Shown piece after piece: positions 17,738 through 26,824 of a stretch of DNA of 64,000 nt. Each line of letters opens with the position of its first letter. Within the stretch, counting starts at the first letter, position 1. The notes under the pieces were generated by a model that searched no databases, was not told the DNA's origin, and saw nothing but the letters and a program-made list of their open reading frames with translations. The position numbers and the translations under genes were made by a program. Source of the DNA: Devosia sp. 2618. GTDB lineage: Bacteria; Pseudomonadota; Alphaproteobacteria; Rhizobiales; Devosiaceae. The DNA is taken from NCBI RefSeq assembly GCF_040546815.1, contig NZ_JBEPOO010000001.1, forward strand, positions 2,294,001-2,358,000, given 5' to 3'.

Positions 17738-18283
17738 GTGTCCGAGCCTGCCAAGGTCGTTGCCATCATTGCGGCGAATCCTGCCCTGTCGTCCCTCTTG
17801 GCGATGGTGGTAGCAGGCGACTCACATCTCAAGGTCCGCCAGTTCGAGAGCGAGATCGAGCTCATCGCCTATATGCGGATCGCGCCCGTCGACATGCTGG
17901 TCTGCGATTTCGACCGCGAAGGTCGCCCCGCCTATGAAATGGTCGAGGGCATTCGCCTCAATGGCGATCTGATCAGCCAGGACGTGCCGGTGATCGCGTT
18001 GACGCGCACCATCACCCCGCCAATGCGGCATCAGGCGATCAGCGCCGGGATCGATGAAGTCATCATCAAGCCGATGTCGCCGCGCCATTTGCTGCAGCGT
18101 ATTCAGGCCCGCCTGCGCGGTCGCAGCGTTGTAGGTGTGTTAGGCGGCTACCGCGGCCCGGACCGTCGCAACCGCGTTGCCGTGCCACCACCGCAGCCAT
18201 TTCCATCGCGCCGTTTCAGCGACAATGTCGTCCAGTTGTTCCCCGACCGGCGCAAGCCGCGCCATCCGGGTCTTGAAGGCTAG
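17738..18283 (+). CDS. Receiver-domain protein with degenerate acidic pocket
   Basis: The 181-residue protein is a CheY-like receiver domain (about 5-125) with a short basic, proline-rich tail containing two DRR motifs. Asp57 (LVCDFD), Thr89 and Lys111 (IIKPMS) match the phosphoacceptor, switch threonine and conserved lysine. However, the pair of acidic residues normally found after the first strand is missing (IIAANP), so Mg2+ binding and phosphorylation are doubtful. The GTG start at 17738 follows GGGGA. There is no output domain; it may be a protein-interaction or pseudo-receiver module. Confidence 0.8.
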   Translation: MSEPAKVVAIIAANPALSSLLAMVVAGDSHLKVRQFESEIELIAYMRIAPVDMLVCDFDREGRPAYEMVEGIRLNGDLISQDVPVIALTRTITPPMRHQAISAGIDEVIIKPMSPRHLLQRIQARLRGRSVVGVLGGYRGPDRRNRVAVPPPQPFPSRRFSDNVVQLFPDRRKPRHPGLEG

Positions 18284-18969
18284 GTCGTCCGCCAGGCATA
18301 GCCGGTTCGCGGCCCCAGCTGGGCCCGCACATACGACGCCATAAACACTCTCGTCGCTTCGATGGTCACCGCCTGCAACTGCACGTCGGTTGGCAGTGCC
18401 GCATTGCCCAGCAGCATGACCCGGTTGACCGGTTCCGCCATCACCAGCCAGTTGAACGTTGTCGCCGCAACGACGGGATCATCGCAGGCCAGCAGCCCCT
18501 GCTCCGTCAAACGCCCAAAAGCCTCGGCCAGCACATTGATGGCGCGCTGCGGTCCCCGCTCGTGCAGCACGCGCGCCAGATCGGGGAAGCGGGGGACCTC
18601 GCCGATCACCAGCCGCCGCAACTGCATCAACTCGGGCGTCATCGCCACCTTGAGCTGGCGGTAGCCATAGTCGAGCAGGTAGCGCTGCAACTCTTCGCGC
18701 GTCTTGGGGTCGGGCGGCGCGGTATGCACCAGACTGTCGGTAGCGCCCATCATGGCGCTGACGATCTCGATGAACAGCGCTTCCTTGCTGCCGAAATGCT
18801 TGTAGACCGTCTGCTTGGACACACTCGACCGCGCTGCGATCTCGTCCATATTGGTGCCGAGAAAGCCGGTACGCAGAAACATCTCGGTGGCGGCCTCAAG
18901 GATGGCGGCCCGCTTGCGCGCCGAACGCCCCGGAGTCTCGTCACCGTCTGTCTCGATCACCACTGCCAT
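18280..18969 (-). CDS. TetR-family transcriptional repressor
   Basis: The 229-residue protein has an N-terminal TetR helix-turn-helix (about 20-65, with MDEIAARSSVSKQTVYKHFGSKEALF) and a C-terminal TetR_C/AefR-like ligand domain. The ATG at 18969 has a GGGG element 6 bases upstream and is preferred over the ATG 11 codons earlier, which has none. It is divergent from the DUF6958 gene, and a palindromic operator lies between them. The end overlaps the receiver gene by 4 bp on the opposite strand. The ligand is unknown. Confidence 0.88.
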   Translation of the reverse strand: MAVVIETDGDETPGRSARKRAAILEAATEMFLRTGFLGTNMDEIAARSSVSKQTVYKHFGSKEALFIEIVSAMMGATDSLVHTAPPDPKTREELQRYLLDYGYRQLKVAMTPELMQLRRLVIGEVPRFPDLARVLHERGPQRAINVLAEAFGRLTEQGLLACDDPVVAATTFNWLVMAEPVNRVMLLGNAALPTDVQLQAVTIEATRVFMASYVRAQLGPRTGYAWRTT

Positions 18970-19028
18970 CACGCGCCCCAGATTGCATTGCTTGACAATC
19001 ATACTGACCAGTCTAGTTTAAATCAAAT

Positions 19029-19046
19029 CTGGACTGAGTAGTCCAG
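19029..19046. promoter_or_regulatory. Palindromic operator, probably of the adjacent TetR regulator
   Basis: CTGGACT at 19029-19035 and AGTCCAG at 19040-19046 form a perfect 7-bp inverted repeat with a 4-bp centre. A second related site, with ACTGACCAGTC, lies at about 19003-19014. Both are in the divergent promoter region between the TetR gene and the plus-strand gene at 19103. A TTGACA hexamer at 18992-18997 could be a plus-strand -35. The layout fits autorepression and control of the neighbour. Confidence 0.6.
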
Positions 19047-19102
19047 TTTGACAACGCGGGTCTTGGTGCGTCCGCGCACGTGCACCGAACAGGAGGTTGA
19101 AC

Positions 19103-19408
19103 ATGGCCAAGAAGGATGACGGCGAAAAGTACGTGATGGAGAATGTCGTCTCGCCCGGTCACACGACGCGGGTCGACGCCGCCAAGTTCATGGCGATGAA
19201 GGCCGCTGTGCTGGCGGTACTACCCAGTGAAGCGCCCGGCATCACGCCTGCCGAATTGCGCGAACGCATCACGCCGATCCTGTCGCAGGAGCATTTCCCC
19301 GGAGGCGAAAAAGCCGGATGGTGGATGAAGGGCGTCCAGCTCGACCTTGAGGCCAAGGGTACAATCGCCCGTGGCAGCCCTAAACCGGTCAAGCTCTACA
19401 AGCTCTAG
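19103..19408 (+). CDS. DUF6958-like protein
   Basis: The 101-residue protein resembles the DUF6958 family of small cytoplasmic proteins with a winged-helix-like fold, visible as MKAAVLAVLPSEAPGITPAEL and GGEKAGWWMKGVQLDLEAKG. The ATG at 19103 is chosen because AGGAGG lies 6 bases upstream; the TTG at 19097 is too close to it. It is probably regulated by the divergent TetR protein. The function is unknown. Confidence 0.75.
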   Translation: MAKKDDGEKYVMENVVSPGHTTRVDAAKFMAMKAAVLAVLPSEAPGITPAELRERITPILSQEHFPGGEKAGWWMKGVQLDLEAKGTIARGSPKPVKLYKL

Positions 19409-19974
19409 CGCGCTTCGCTGACCAGTCGGCTCAACCGCGCCCACAGATCTTCTATCGTGTCGGCGAACTGCACGACCCGATCGTAACCCGCAAGGCCGGG
19501 CGACAGCACGTCGGCTGCATAGCCGCGCACCACTTCATAGGCCCGATGGCGGTTGAGCATGACGACTGGTGGCTTGCGGCCCTGTGCCTTGGCCAAGGTC
19601 CAGGTGCCAAACAGCGCCGTGGTCGATGCCAGCGAGCCCGGCAGCGCGACATAGGCTTCGGCAAGTTCAGCGATACGCGCCATCCGCTCGTCGCGAGTTT
19701 CGAGCACTTCGGTATTGATCCCGGCGAGTGCTGGCGGAAGAGCGAGGCTATTGTCGGCGATGATCTGCACCGTGCCACCAGCCGCGCGGGCCGCGGTGAT
19801 CAGTGGCGTCGGGATCAGGCCGCGCTCGGCGAGACACACGATACGCCCACCACGCTTGGCGATATAGGTGCCGGCCTGGCTCATCAGCGAAGCGCGTTCC
19901 GGATCGCCCGGACCGCGATCCGAGGCAAAGATGGCGATGACCGGCGCTGGGTTCAGATGATCGACCATGCTCAA
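19405..19974 (-). CDS. SLOG/LOG-like Rossmann nucleotide-binding protein
   Basis: The 189-residue protein resembles the TIGR00725/LOG group: [19 protein letters not shown] at the N-terminus, then [19 protein letters not shown], and the region [19 protein letters not shown] where classical LOG enzymes have PGGxGT. Classical LOG proteins are cytokinin-activating phosphoribohydrolases; the altered PGG motif makes that reaction uncertain here. Its start overlaps the stop of the HerA-like ATPase by 4 bp, so the two are co-transcribed. Confidence 0.75.
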   Translation of the reverse strand: MSMVDHLNPAPVIAIFASDRGPGDPERASLMSQAGTYIAKRGGRIVCLAERGLIPTPLITAARAAGGTVQIIADNSLALPPALAGINTEVLETRDERMARIAELAEAYVALPGSLASTTALFGTWTLAKAQGRKPPVVMLNRHRAYEVVRGYAADVLSPGLAGYDRVVQFADTIEDLWARLSRLVSEAR

Positions 19975-21485
19975 CGACCGCGCTTCAGGCCGCCGAGGAT
20001 ACCGCGCACCAGCGCGTTCCCTAGACGATTGGCGACGGTGCGGGCCAGCGAGTTCATCGCAGCTTCCGCTGGAGTCTGGCGCGTCGACGCACGGGGCGCG
20101 CTTGGGGCGCGCGTCGTGGTCGGGGCACTGCGCTCCTGCTTGGCGCGTTCGTCGTCAATGCGCTTCTGCTCGGCGGCGTCCTGCTGTGTCTTGGCCTTGC
20201 GGGCCAGCACTTCAAAAGCCGAGTCGCGGTCGATCATGGTGTCGTAGAGCCCAGCCACTGGCGAATTGGCCATGATGGCGCGGCGTTCTTCCGGTAGTAG
20301 CGGCCCCACCTGTGCGGAGGGCGGACGGATCAGTGTGCGGCCAACCATGGACGGAATGCCCTTGGCTTCGAGCACCGAGACCAGCGCCTCGCCGATCCCC
20401 AACTGGGTGATGACTTCGGCGGTTGAGAAATCTGGATTGGGGCGGAACGTGTCGGCGGCGACCTTCACTGCCTTCTGCTCGCGCGGCGTATAGGCGCGCA
20501 GCGCGTGCTGCACCCGGTTGGACAGCTGCGCTAGCACGGCCTCTGGAATATCAACCGGGTTCTGCGTCACGAAATAGACGCCGACGCCCTTGGAGCGCAC
20601 CAGCTTGACCACCTGCTCGACCTTGTCGATCAGCACCTTTGGCGCGCCGTCAAACAGCAGGTGCGCTTCGTCAAAGAAGAACACCAGCTTTGGCTTGTCC
20701 GGGTCGCCGACTTCCGGCAGCGCCTCGAATAGCTCACTCAGCATCCAGAGCAGGAAGGTCGCGTAGAGACGCGGCGCGCGCATCAACTCGTCGGCTGCGA
20801 GAATCGAAATGAATCCGCGACCATCGCGATCGGTGCGCATCAGGTCGGCAATTTCGAGCGCCCGCTCGCCAAAGAAGTTCTCGGCGCCCTGCTGTTCCAG
20901 CACGAGCAATGCGCGCTGCACGGCGCCAATCGAAGCGGTGGTGACATTGCCGTACTTGACCGAAATGTCCTTGGCTCGCTGCTGAATGTCGATCAGCAGC
21001 GCCCGCAGATCCTTCATGTCGAGCAGCAGCAGACCTTCGTCATCGGCTACCTTGAAGGCGATGTTGAGCACGCCTTCCTGTGTATCGTTGAGTTCGAGCA
21101 TCCGGCTCAGCAGCAGCGCGCCCATCTCGGAAATGGTCGCACGGATCGGATGGCCCTGACGGCCGAACAGGTCCCAGAAGATCACCGGGAACACGTCGTC
21201 CTTGTAATCGTCGAAGCCGATTTCCTTGGCGCGCTCGGTCTGCCAGCCTTGCGCCTTGCCCATTTTGGCAACGCCGGACAGGTCACCCTTGATGTCGGCG
21301 GCAAACACCGGAACGCCCGCAGCGGAAAAGCCCTCGGCCAACACCTGAAGCGTCACCGTCTTGCCGGTACCCGTCGCGCCCGTCACCAGGCCATGCCGGT
21401 TGCCGTATTTCAGCGCCAGATATTCGGGATGCGTGCTGTTTCCGAGGTAGATCTTGTCGTCAGCGAGCATTGGGGCACCCATCAT
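19971..21485 (-). CDS. DUF853/YjgR, HerA-like ATPase
   Basis: The protein has about 504 residues and belongs to the DUF853 (YjgR) family of HerA/FtsK-like P-loop ATPases. Walker A is GATGTGKT near residue 36 and Walker B is [15 protein letters not shown] near residue 240; an alanine-, arginine- and threonine-rich linker precedes a short C-terminal helix. The start is uncertain: tandem ATGs at 21485 or the ATG at 21470 ([10 protein letters not shown]) are both plausible, and none has a strong ribosome-binding site. The cellular role of the family is not established. Confidence 0.85.
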   Translation of the reverse strand: MMGAPMLADDKIYLGNSTHPEYLALKYGNRHGLVTGATGTGKTVTLQVLAEGFSAAGVPVFAADIKGDLSGVAKMGKAQGWQTERAKEIGFDDYKDDVFPVIFWDLFGRQGHPIRATISEMGALLLSRMLELNDTQEGVLNIAFKVADDEGLLLLDMKDLRALLIDIQQRAKDISVKYGNVTTASIGAVQRALLVLEQQGAENFFGERALEIADLMRTDRDGRGFISILAADELMRAPRLYATFLLWMLSELFEALPEVGDPDKPKLVFFFDEAHLLFDGAPKVLIDKVEQVVKLVRSKGVGVYFVTQNPVDIPEAVLAQLSNRVQHALRAYTPREQKAVKVAADTFRPNPDFSTAEVITQLGIGEALVSVLEAKGIPSMVGRTLIRPPSAQVGPLLPEERRAIMANSPVAGLYDTMIDRDSAFEVLARKAKTQQDAAEQKRIDDERAKQERSAPTTTRAPSAPRASTRQTPAEAAMNSLARTVANRLGNALVRGILGGLKRGR

Positions 21486-21587
21486 TCGTGTTGCGTTCTT
21501 ATAGACGTCCCCACTGCATTGGGACAACTCGTAACTCTGTTTTCCATTGTTGATAGCGAGTGCGTCGCTGCCAAGGCATGATACGGC

Positions 21588-22904
21588 ATGACCCAGACGA
21601 TGCTCTCAAATCGCCGTCGCGTCCTCGCTGGAATTGCGACTTTCGCCCTTGTGACCCCGGTCGCCGCGCAATCGGTGCTCGACGCCACGACTGTTGGCCT
21701 CGTCGGCAATAGCGATGCGGACCAGAGTCCAGCGTTGCAACGCGCGCTGGATACGGCGGCGGCAGCGGGCCAGACCTTGCGCCTGCCCGGAGGCAGGATC
21801 GTCGCCGGCAATATCCAGTTTCCAAGCAATCTCATTGTCGAAGGCGTCCCCGGCAGCACACAACTGGTGTCAGCCTTTGGCAATCCCGTCGGCGGAATCA
21901 CCGGCCGCACCGCCGTCATCCTGCGCGACATTGCCTTCGTCGCCGCGCCAGCCGGCAACAAGGAAGCCCCTGCTCTGTTCGGCATTGAGGCCAGCGAGGC
22001 CATCACGCTCGAGCGCTGTAGCTTCAGCGGCGCATCGACCGGGCTGATGATCACCGACGCCGCCGTCACCATCCGCGATTGCCGGTTCACCGATCTTGGC
22101 GACGCGGCCATTCATTCAATGAACAGCCGCGGTCTGCTGATCGCCGGCAATCGCATCACAGGCTGCGGCAATGCCGGCATCCGCATCTGGCGCTCGGACA
22201 ATGGCTCTGACGGCTCGATCGTCACCGACAACCACATCGCCAAGATCGGCTGGGTCGGCGGCGGCAATGGTCAGAACGGCAATGGCATCAACGTGTTCAA
22301 GGCCGACGAGGTCATCGTCGCCAACAATCACATCGCCGATTGCGCCTTCACTGCCGTGCGCCTCAATTCGACGAACAACACCCAGATCAGCGGCAATACC
22401 TGCCTGCGCTCGGGGGAAGTCGCGATCTTTTCCGAGTTCGCCTTTTCCGGCTCTGTCATCGCCAACAATATCGTCGATGGCGCTGCAAGCGGCATTTCGA
22501 TGACCAATCTCGACAGCAATGGCCAGTTGGCCGTCTGTACCGGCAATATCGTGCGCAACATCACGCCGCTGTCACTGGTCAATCCCGACACGACCCCAAT
22601 CGGCATTTTCGCCGAGGCCGATGCCGCCATAACCGGCAACACGGTTCAGAAAGTGCCGGGCGTAGGCATCGTCGCCGGGTTCGGTCCGTTCCTGCGCAAT
22701 GTGATGATCTCGGGCAATGTCGTCACCGCCAGCAATATCGGCATCGGCGTCAGCGTCGTCGACGGCGCCGGCAAGGTCAAAATCGCCGGCAACCTCGTCG
22801 ACGCCCGCGACCATGCCGTGGTCGGGCTGGCCTGGGACCAGATCATGGAACCGGACCTGCTTAGCAACGCCAGCCGCTATGGCAACGTCACGGTCAGCCC
22901 GTAG
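21588..22904 (+). CDS. Tat-exported right-handed beta-helix repeat protein (TIGR03808-like)
   Basis: The 438-residue protein starts with a twin-arginine signal ([21 protein letters not shown]) and continues as a parallel beta-helix, with many NNHI/GNxI-type turns spaced about 20-25 residues apart, as in pectate-lyase-like folds. It corresponds to the Hyphomicrobiales family of twin-arginine translocated repeat proteins (TIGR03808). It should be folded in the cytoplasm and exported to the periplasm or cell surface. I cannot identify catalytic residues; the role may be polysaccharide binding or cleavage. Confidence 0.85.
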   Translation: MTQTMLSNRRRVLAGIATFALVTPVAAQSVLDATTVGLVGNSDADQSPALQRALDTAAAAGQTLRLPGGRIVAGNIQFPSNLIVEGVPGSTQLVSAFGNPVGGITGRTAVILRDIAFVAAPAGNKEAPALFGIEASEAITLERCSFSGASTGLMITDAAVTIRDCRFTDLGDAAIHSMNSRGLLIAGNRITGCGNAGIRIWRSDNGSDGSIVTDNHIAKIGWVGGGNGQNGNGINVFKADEVIVANNHIADCAFTAVRLNSTNNTQISGNTCLRSGEVAIFSEFAFSGSVIANNIVDGAASGISMTNLDSNGQLAVCTGNIVRNITPLSLVNPDTTPIGIFAEADAAITGNTVQKVPGVGIVAGFGPFLRNVMISGNVVTASNIGIGVSVVDGAGKVKIAGNLVDARDHAVVGLAWDQIMEPDLLSNASRYGNVTVSP

Positions 22905-22916
22905 CGAACAAGTCGG

Positions 22917-23918
22917 TCACGCAACCGCCGAACGGAGTTCACCCACCTCGGCGCCGCGTACGCTCTTGATGGTCTGGTGGGCCAGGCTTTCCAGCACGGC
23001 GCGCTGCTCGTCGTTAGGGTCGGCCAGCTTGAGCAGCATGCCCGCGAGCATTGCCTGCGACGCGGCGATATTGCCATCGTCGCATTTAAGGGCATAGCCC
23101 CAGCCCTTGTCGCGAATGGCGCCGCATTGCACGCCTTCCGCGCCGACCTTTTGCATCAGGCGGCCGCCAAACACGTCCATCAGCCGCGTGTCGGCATGGC
23201 CGGTTCCAGCAACAAGATGGGGATGGCTGGTGGCGGCATCGAACAGGCGTGTGGCCGCTGTCGCCAGTTCTGGCGAAATACCCTTGCCTGTGGCCATGCG
23301 GGCAAAGCCAAAAGCAAAGGCGCGCAGCGGCGCGGCGAACGTTGGGATGGAGCAGCCATCGGTGCCGCATTTGCCTTCGGTCAGTTGCTCGCCGATCACT
23401 GCTTCGACGGCAGCGCGGACTGCCTTTTGCACCTCGTGTTCGCGCCCGACATAACCTGCCGTTGGTACGCCCATCGCCAGCGCAACGCTCAGCATGCCCG
23501 AATGCTTGCCGGAGCAGTTGTTGTGCAACGGGCTCGCTTCAAGGCCGCTGGCGCGCAACGCATCGCGCGCCGCTGCGTTGGTCGGCGCGTGGGCACCACA
23601 TTCAAGATCGGCTGCCGACAGGCCGATGCGGGTCAGCAGCCCATTGGCCGTGGCCACGTGGTCGGCCTCGCCGTGATGGGAGGCGCAGGCCAGCGCGAGT
23701 TCTTCGGAGGTGTGGTGGAACTGGTCTTCAGCATGCCGGGCAAAAATCGGCAGAGCCTGCATGGACTTGATGGCGGAGCGCGGAAAAATCGCGCGGTCGA
23801 TGTCACCGGCGGACGCGATGATCGTGCCATCGGCATCGACCACGACATAGGCGCCGCGATGGCGGTTCTCGATCCAGTTGCCGCGAATGGTTTCGGCAAG
23901 AATGGGATTGGCATCCAT
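22917..23918 (-). CDS. ansA: L-asparaginase II, zinc-dependent R. etli type
   Basis: The 333-residue protein belongs to the Rhizobium etli asparaginase family (unrelated to E. coli AnsB), which hydrolyses asparagine to aspartate and ammonia. With the ATG at 23918 the numbering agrees with the R. etli inducible enzyme: Ser48 and Lys51 (PRSAIKSM) as the catalytic pair, and Cys135, Lys138 (NNCSGKHSG) and Cys189 (KCGTDGCS) as zinc ligands. A TTG one codon upstream is possible. The Shine-Dalgarno GGAG sits 7 bases upstream, inside the 3' arm of a terminator-like hairpin, which suggests attenuation. Confidence 0.92.
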   Translation of the reverse strand: MDANPILAETIRGNWIENRHRGAYVVVDADGTIIASAGDIDRAIFPRSAIKSMQALPIFARHAEDQFHHTSEELALACASHHGEADHVATANGLLTRIGLSAADLECGAHAPTNAAARDALRASGLEASPLHNNCSGKHSGMLSVALAMGVPTAGYVGREHEVQKAVRAAVEAVIGEQLTEGKCGTDGCSIPTFAAPLRAFAFGFARMATGKGISPELATAATRLFDAATSHPHLVAGTGHADTRLMDVFGGRLMQKVGAEGVQCGAIRDKGWGYALKCDDGNIAASQAMLAGMLLKLADPNDEQRAVLESLAHQTIKSVRGAEVGELRSAVA

Positions 23919-23919
23919 C

Positions 23920-23965
23920 AAAAAAACTCCGGTCCAGACTGTCTTGAGAACAGTGCAGGACCGGA
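23920..23965 (-). terminator. Terminator-like hairpin overlapping the asparaginase ribosome-binding site
   Basis: Read on the minus strand, TCCGGTCC (23965-23958) pairs with GGACCGGA (23935-23928), and an inner 5-bp stem (ACTGT/ACAGT) caps it. Seven T residues (23926-23920) follow immediately. This is a good intrinsic terminator, but it ends only a few bases before the asparaginase start and includes the GGAG that serves as its Shine-Dalgarno. It may terminate the upstream SH3 gene transcript or act as an attenuator. Confidence 0.7.
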
Positions 23966-24047
23966 AAAGTCAACATGCATGGTCAGGAGGCAGGCACGGC
24001 GTTCAGAAAGGGAGAGGAATTCGCAGAGCGCAGCGGCGGCGCTAAAC

Positions 24048-24377
24048 TCAGTTGGATACCGCGCTCAGATAGCGCGAGTTGACCCAGCCCTGGGTGTATT
24101 TGGTGTGGACCAGGCACCAGTCGGCGCCGGTATTGGCTTCAATGCAGCGCTCGACCCAGACCTGGCTGCCGGTATTCAGAGCGCCGACCTGCTGCGAATA
24201 GGCGGCTGGCCATTTGCGCACGTTGAGCTTGTCCCAGTGCGCGACGCCGGTCACCTGGGCGACCTGGGCCACATTGTATCCGGCGGCCATGGCTGGCTGC
24301 ACGGCAAATGCGCCGGCGGCGACCATCACCATGCCGCACAAAGCGGCGACCAAAACTTTTTCCTGTTGCTTGTTCAT
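24048..24377 (-). CDS. Exported SH3b-domain protein
   Basis: The 109-residue protein has a Sec signal peptide (hydrophobic core about residues 9-27, cleavage after PAMAA around residue 32) and a single bacterial SH3 domain (LNVRKWPAAYSQQVGAL, GWVNSRYL). Such domains bind peptidoglycan or other envelope ligands. Two cysteines (RCIEAN, DWCLV) could form a disulfide in the periplasm. Its role is unknown. Confidence 0.8.
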   Translation of the reverse strand: MNKQQEKVLVAALCGMVMVAAGAFAVQPAMAAGYNVAQVAQVTGVAHWDKLNVRKWPAAYSQQVGALNTGSQVWVERCIEANTGADWCLVHTKYTQGWVNSRYLSAVSN

Positions 24378-24501
24378 TGTGTCTCTCCCTCAAGAGCATC
24401 TGTCATTTCTTGATTGTGAGCTTGCCACCAAAGCCTTGAACCCATCCTGAGGCTGGCGTTCAGAATCGGTTCATCTTGGAGGTAAAGCCCGTGGCGTGCG
24501 G

Positions 24502-24930
24502 TCATCGCATGTCGCGCTGGTGGACATAGAGGATGATGGTGCCGCCGCTGCCGAAGCGGACCGAGACAACATCATGCTGGTCATAGTTCTGGGACCGCAG
24601 CGCGCCGATCAGGCCGGGATTGCGGGCGATGGGATTGCGCAGCAGTTCGGCATTGCCGTTGACGAACAGGGAGCCATAGTCGTTCTTGCGAGCAACAGTG
24701 CGATCTTCGCAAACGGGAATGATGGCAATCCGCTGCGCTACGAGGCCGAGAATTTCTGCGGCCTTGGGCGTGCGCATGAAGCCCATCAGTTCGCTACAGT
24801 CGGGATCGCTGCTGGGTGATTCAGGCCGTTGATCATCGCGCGGGCCGTTCCAGACGGAGGCATGGCTGGCGGTGCTGGCGAAGGCCGTAACGAGGCCGAG
24901 GATGACTGCGACAGTGGTCAGCTTGTACAT
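24502..24930 (-). CDS. Small exported protein of unknown function
   Basis: The protein has 142 residues and a clear Sec signal peptide (MYKLTTVAVILGLVTAFAST, cleavage near residue 23). The mature part has two cysteines (PDCSEL and PVCEDR) that could pair in the periplasm. I do not recognise a family. I chose the ATG at 24930 because GGAG lies 7 bases upstream and it is followed directly by the signal peptide; the frame is open further upstream but without signal features. It is probably a single gene. Confidence 0.65.
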   Translation of the reverse strand: MYKLTTVAVILGLVTAFASTASHASVWNGPRDDQRPESPSSDPDCSELMGFMRTPKAAEILGLVAQRIAIIPVCEDRTVARKNDYGSLFVNGNAELLRNPIARNPGLIGALRSQNYDQHDVVSVRFGSGGTIILYVHQRDMR

Positions 24931-25078
24931 TTCAACTCTCCAGTAATTCGGTTCACCGGAGCGGCCCTGCGCCGTTCCTGACGCCATAAGGCGCCGGGCC
25001 GCTTGAACTGGCCGTGATGGCCGCGTTCATCTGGCATTTACCGTGGTGGGGAGTTGGCGAGCCGCGGCCCGGTCAATC

Positions 25079-25113
25079 AAATGGCCGAGCAGGTGGTCCC
25101 CGCCCGGCCATTT
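25079..25113 (-). terminator. Hairpin after the urocanase-like gene
   Basis: AAATGGCC (25079-25086) and GGCCATTT (25106-25113) form an inverted repeat with a G+C-rich loop, 34 bp past the stop of the last gene of the catabolic cluster. On the minus strand it is followed by GATT rather than a full T-run, so it is a probable but weak terminator of the operon. Confidence 0.5.
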
Positions 25114-25146
25114 GCCGAAGGTCAGTTGAAGCTGGCAGACGGGCCG

Positions 25147-26808
25147 TCAGTCGACGGCGATGTGGCCGATGCCTTTCTTTTCGATTTCGTCAAAGCTGGC
25201 TTGATAGCCCGCATCGGCGTAGCGCATCACGCCCAGTGCCGTGTCATTGGTCAGCGCATGGTCGAGCCGTTCGTCGCCCTCAGGCGTGCCGTCGGCCACC
25301 ACGGTCACGCCTGCCGAGGTCATGTACCCCGCATAGCCGCCGCCACCGGAATGCACCACCACCAGATCAGCCATCGATGAGCACAGCAGCATGGCATCGA
25401 GCAGTGGCCAGTCAGCGATGGCGTCCGAGCCATCCTTCATGTTCTCGGTCATGATGTTGGGATGAGCCATGGCACCGGCATCTAGGTGGTCGCGGCTGAA
25501 AGCGACCGGCCCCTTGAGCGTGCCATCGGCAACCATGGCATTGACCGCGCGGGCAAGCGCCGTGCGCTCGCCATGGCCGAGCCAGGCGATACGCGCCGGC
25601 AGGCCCTCAAACGGCACATGTTTCCGCGCCAACGCGATCCAGTTGGTGACGATGTAGTTGTCCGGAAACATTTCGAGCAGCTTGTCGTCGATCTTGGCGA
25701 TATCGGACGGATCGCCCGACAGCGCCATCCAGCGGAACGGCCCGATGGCCCGCGCAAATAGCGGCCGCAGATAGGCTTCGGTAAAAATCTTGATGTCGAA
25801 GGCGTTCTCCACGCCGCCAGCCTTGGCGTGGGTGCGGATCAGATTGCCATTGTCGAACACTTCCGAGCCCGCCGCCTGAAAGGCCAGCATGGCGCGGACA
25901 TGGTCGACAATCGAGGCGCGGCTTGCTGCCATCAGCTGGCCGGGGCCTTCGACGCGCAAGCGTTTGACCTCGTCCAGCGACATGCCCTTGGGCACGTAGC
26001 CATAGACCAGATCATGCGCCGAGGTCTGGTCGGTGACGATGTCGGGCATGATGCCGCGACGGGCGATCTCGGGGTAGATTTCGGCCGCATTGCCGACCAG
26101 ACCAATTGAGGTGGCGCGCTTTTCAGCGACCGCCTTGTCGATCATCGCCAGCGCCGTATCGAGGTCGGGCGCGATCTCTTCGAGATAGCCGATCTCCTTG
26201 CGCTTGCGGGCGCGCTCGGCGTCGATATCGACGCATAGGATCGCGGCCCCCGCCATGCGACCGGCCAGTGGCTGCGCCCCGCCCATGCCGCCAAGCCCCG
26301 CCGTCAGAATGAACCGCCCGGCCAGCGAACCACCGAAACGGTTCTCGGCAATACGCATGAAAATCTCGTAGGTGCCCTGAATGACGCCCTGGCTGCCGAT
26401 ATATTGCCAGGCCCCTGCCGTCAGCCCGCCCCAGCAGATCAGGCCCTTCTTTTCGAGCTCATAGAACACCTCGGCCTTGGCCCACTGCCCGACAATGTTG
26501 CAATTGGCCATGATGACCAGCGGCGCCTTGGAGTGGGTCTTGAGCAGACCAATCGGCTTGCCGGACTGGATGATGAGCGTCTGATCCTCGTCCATCTTGA
26601 GCAGGGTTTCGACAATCGCCTTGTGGCTCGCCCAATTGCGCGCTGCCTTGCCGAGCGCGGCATAGACGATCAGCTCGTCGGGGTTCTCGCCGACGCTGAG
26701 CACGTTTTCCAGCAGGCGCAGCAGCGCCTCCTGCCGCCACCCCTTGGCGCGCAGTTCCGGGCCGCCCGGAATGGGGAAATTGGGATGGCGTGGATTGGGT
26801 GTGGGCAT
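25147..26808 (-). CDS. Urocanase-family hydratase, predicted thiourocanate hydratase
   Basis: The 553-residue protein aligns with urocanase (HutU) along its length, including the NAD+-binding loop TAGLGGMGGAQP (about 169-180) and the C-terminal NMKDGSDAIADWPLLDAML. Two conserved HutU features differ. The segment that normally reads ARICW, with the essential Cys (Cys410 in P. putida), is ARIAW here (Ala408), and the usual HHGGGVGMGYSQHAG loop is HSGGGGYAGYMTSAG. The neighbours (MIO-less HutH homolog, DUF917, hydantoinase, carbamoylase) and the absence of hutI argue that it hydrates thiourocanate rather than urocanate. Canonical HutU remains the alternative. It is the last gene of the cluster, separated from DUF917 by a palindromic repeat. 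Confidence 0.8.
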   Translation of the reverse strand: MPTPNPRHPNFPIPGGPELRAKGWRQEALLRLLENVLSVGENPDELIVYAALGKAARNWASHKAIVETLLKMDEDQTLIIQSGKPIGLLKTHSKAPLVIMANCNIVGQWAKAEVFYELEKKGLICWGGLTAGAWQYIGSQGVIQGTYEIFMRIAENRFGGSLAGRFILTAGLGGMGGAQPLAGRMAGAAILCVDIDAERARKRKEIGYLEEIAPDLDTALAMIDKAVAEKRATSIGLVGNAAEIYPEIARRGIMPDIVTDQTSAHDLVYGYVPKGMSLDEVKRLRVEGPGQLMAASRASIVDHVRAMLAFQAAGSEVFDNGNLIRTHAKAGGVENAFDIKIFTEAYLRPLFARAIGPFRWMALSGDPSDIAKIDDKLLEMFPDNYIVTNWIALARKHVPFEGLPARIAWLGHGERTALARAVNAMVADGTLKGPVAFSRDHLDAGAMAHPNIMTENMKDGSDAIADWPLLDAMLLCSSMADLVVVHSGGGGYAGYMTSAGVTVVADGTPEGDERLDHALTNDTALGVMRYADAGYQASFDEIEKKGIGHIAVD

Positions 26809-26824
26809 AAAAACCTCGTTCTTT

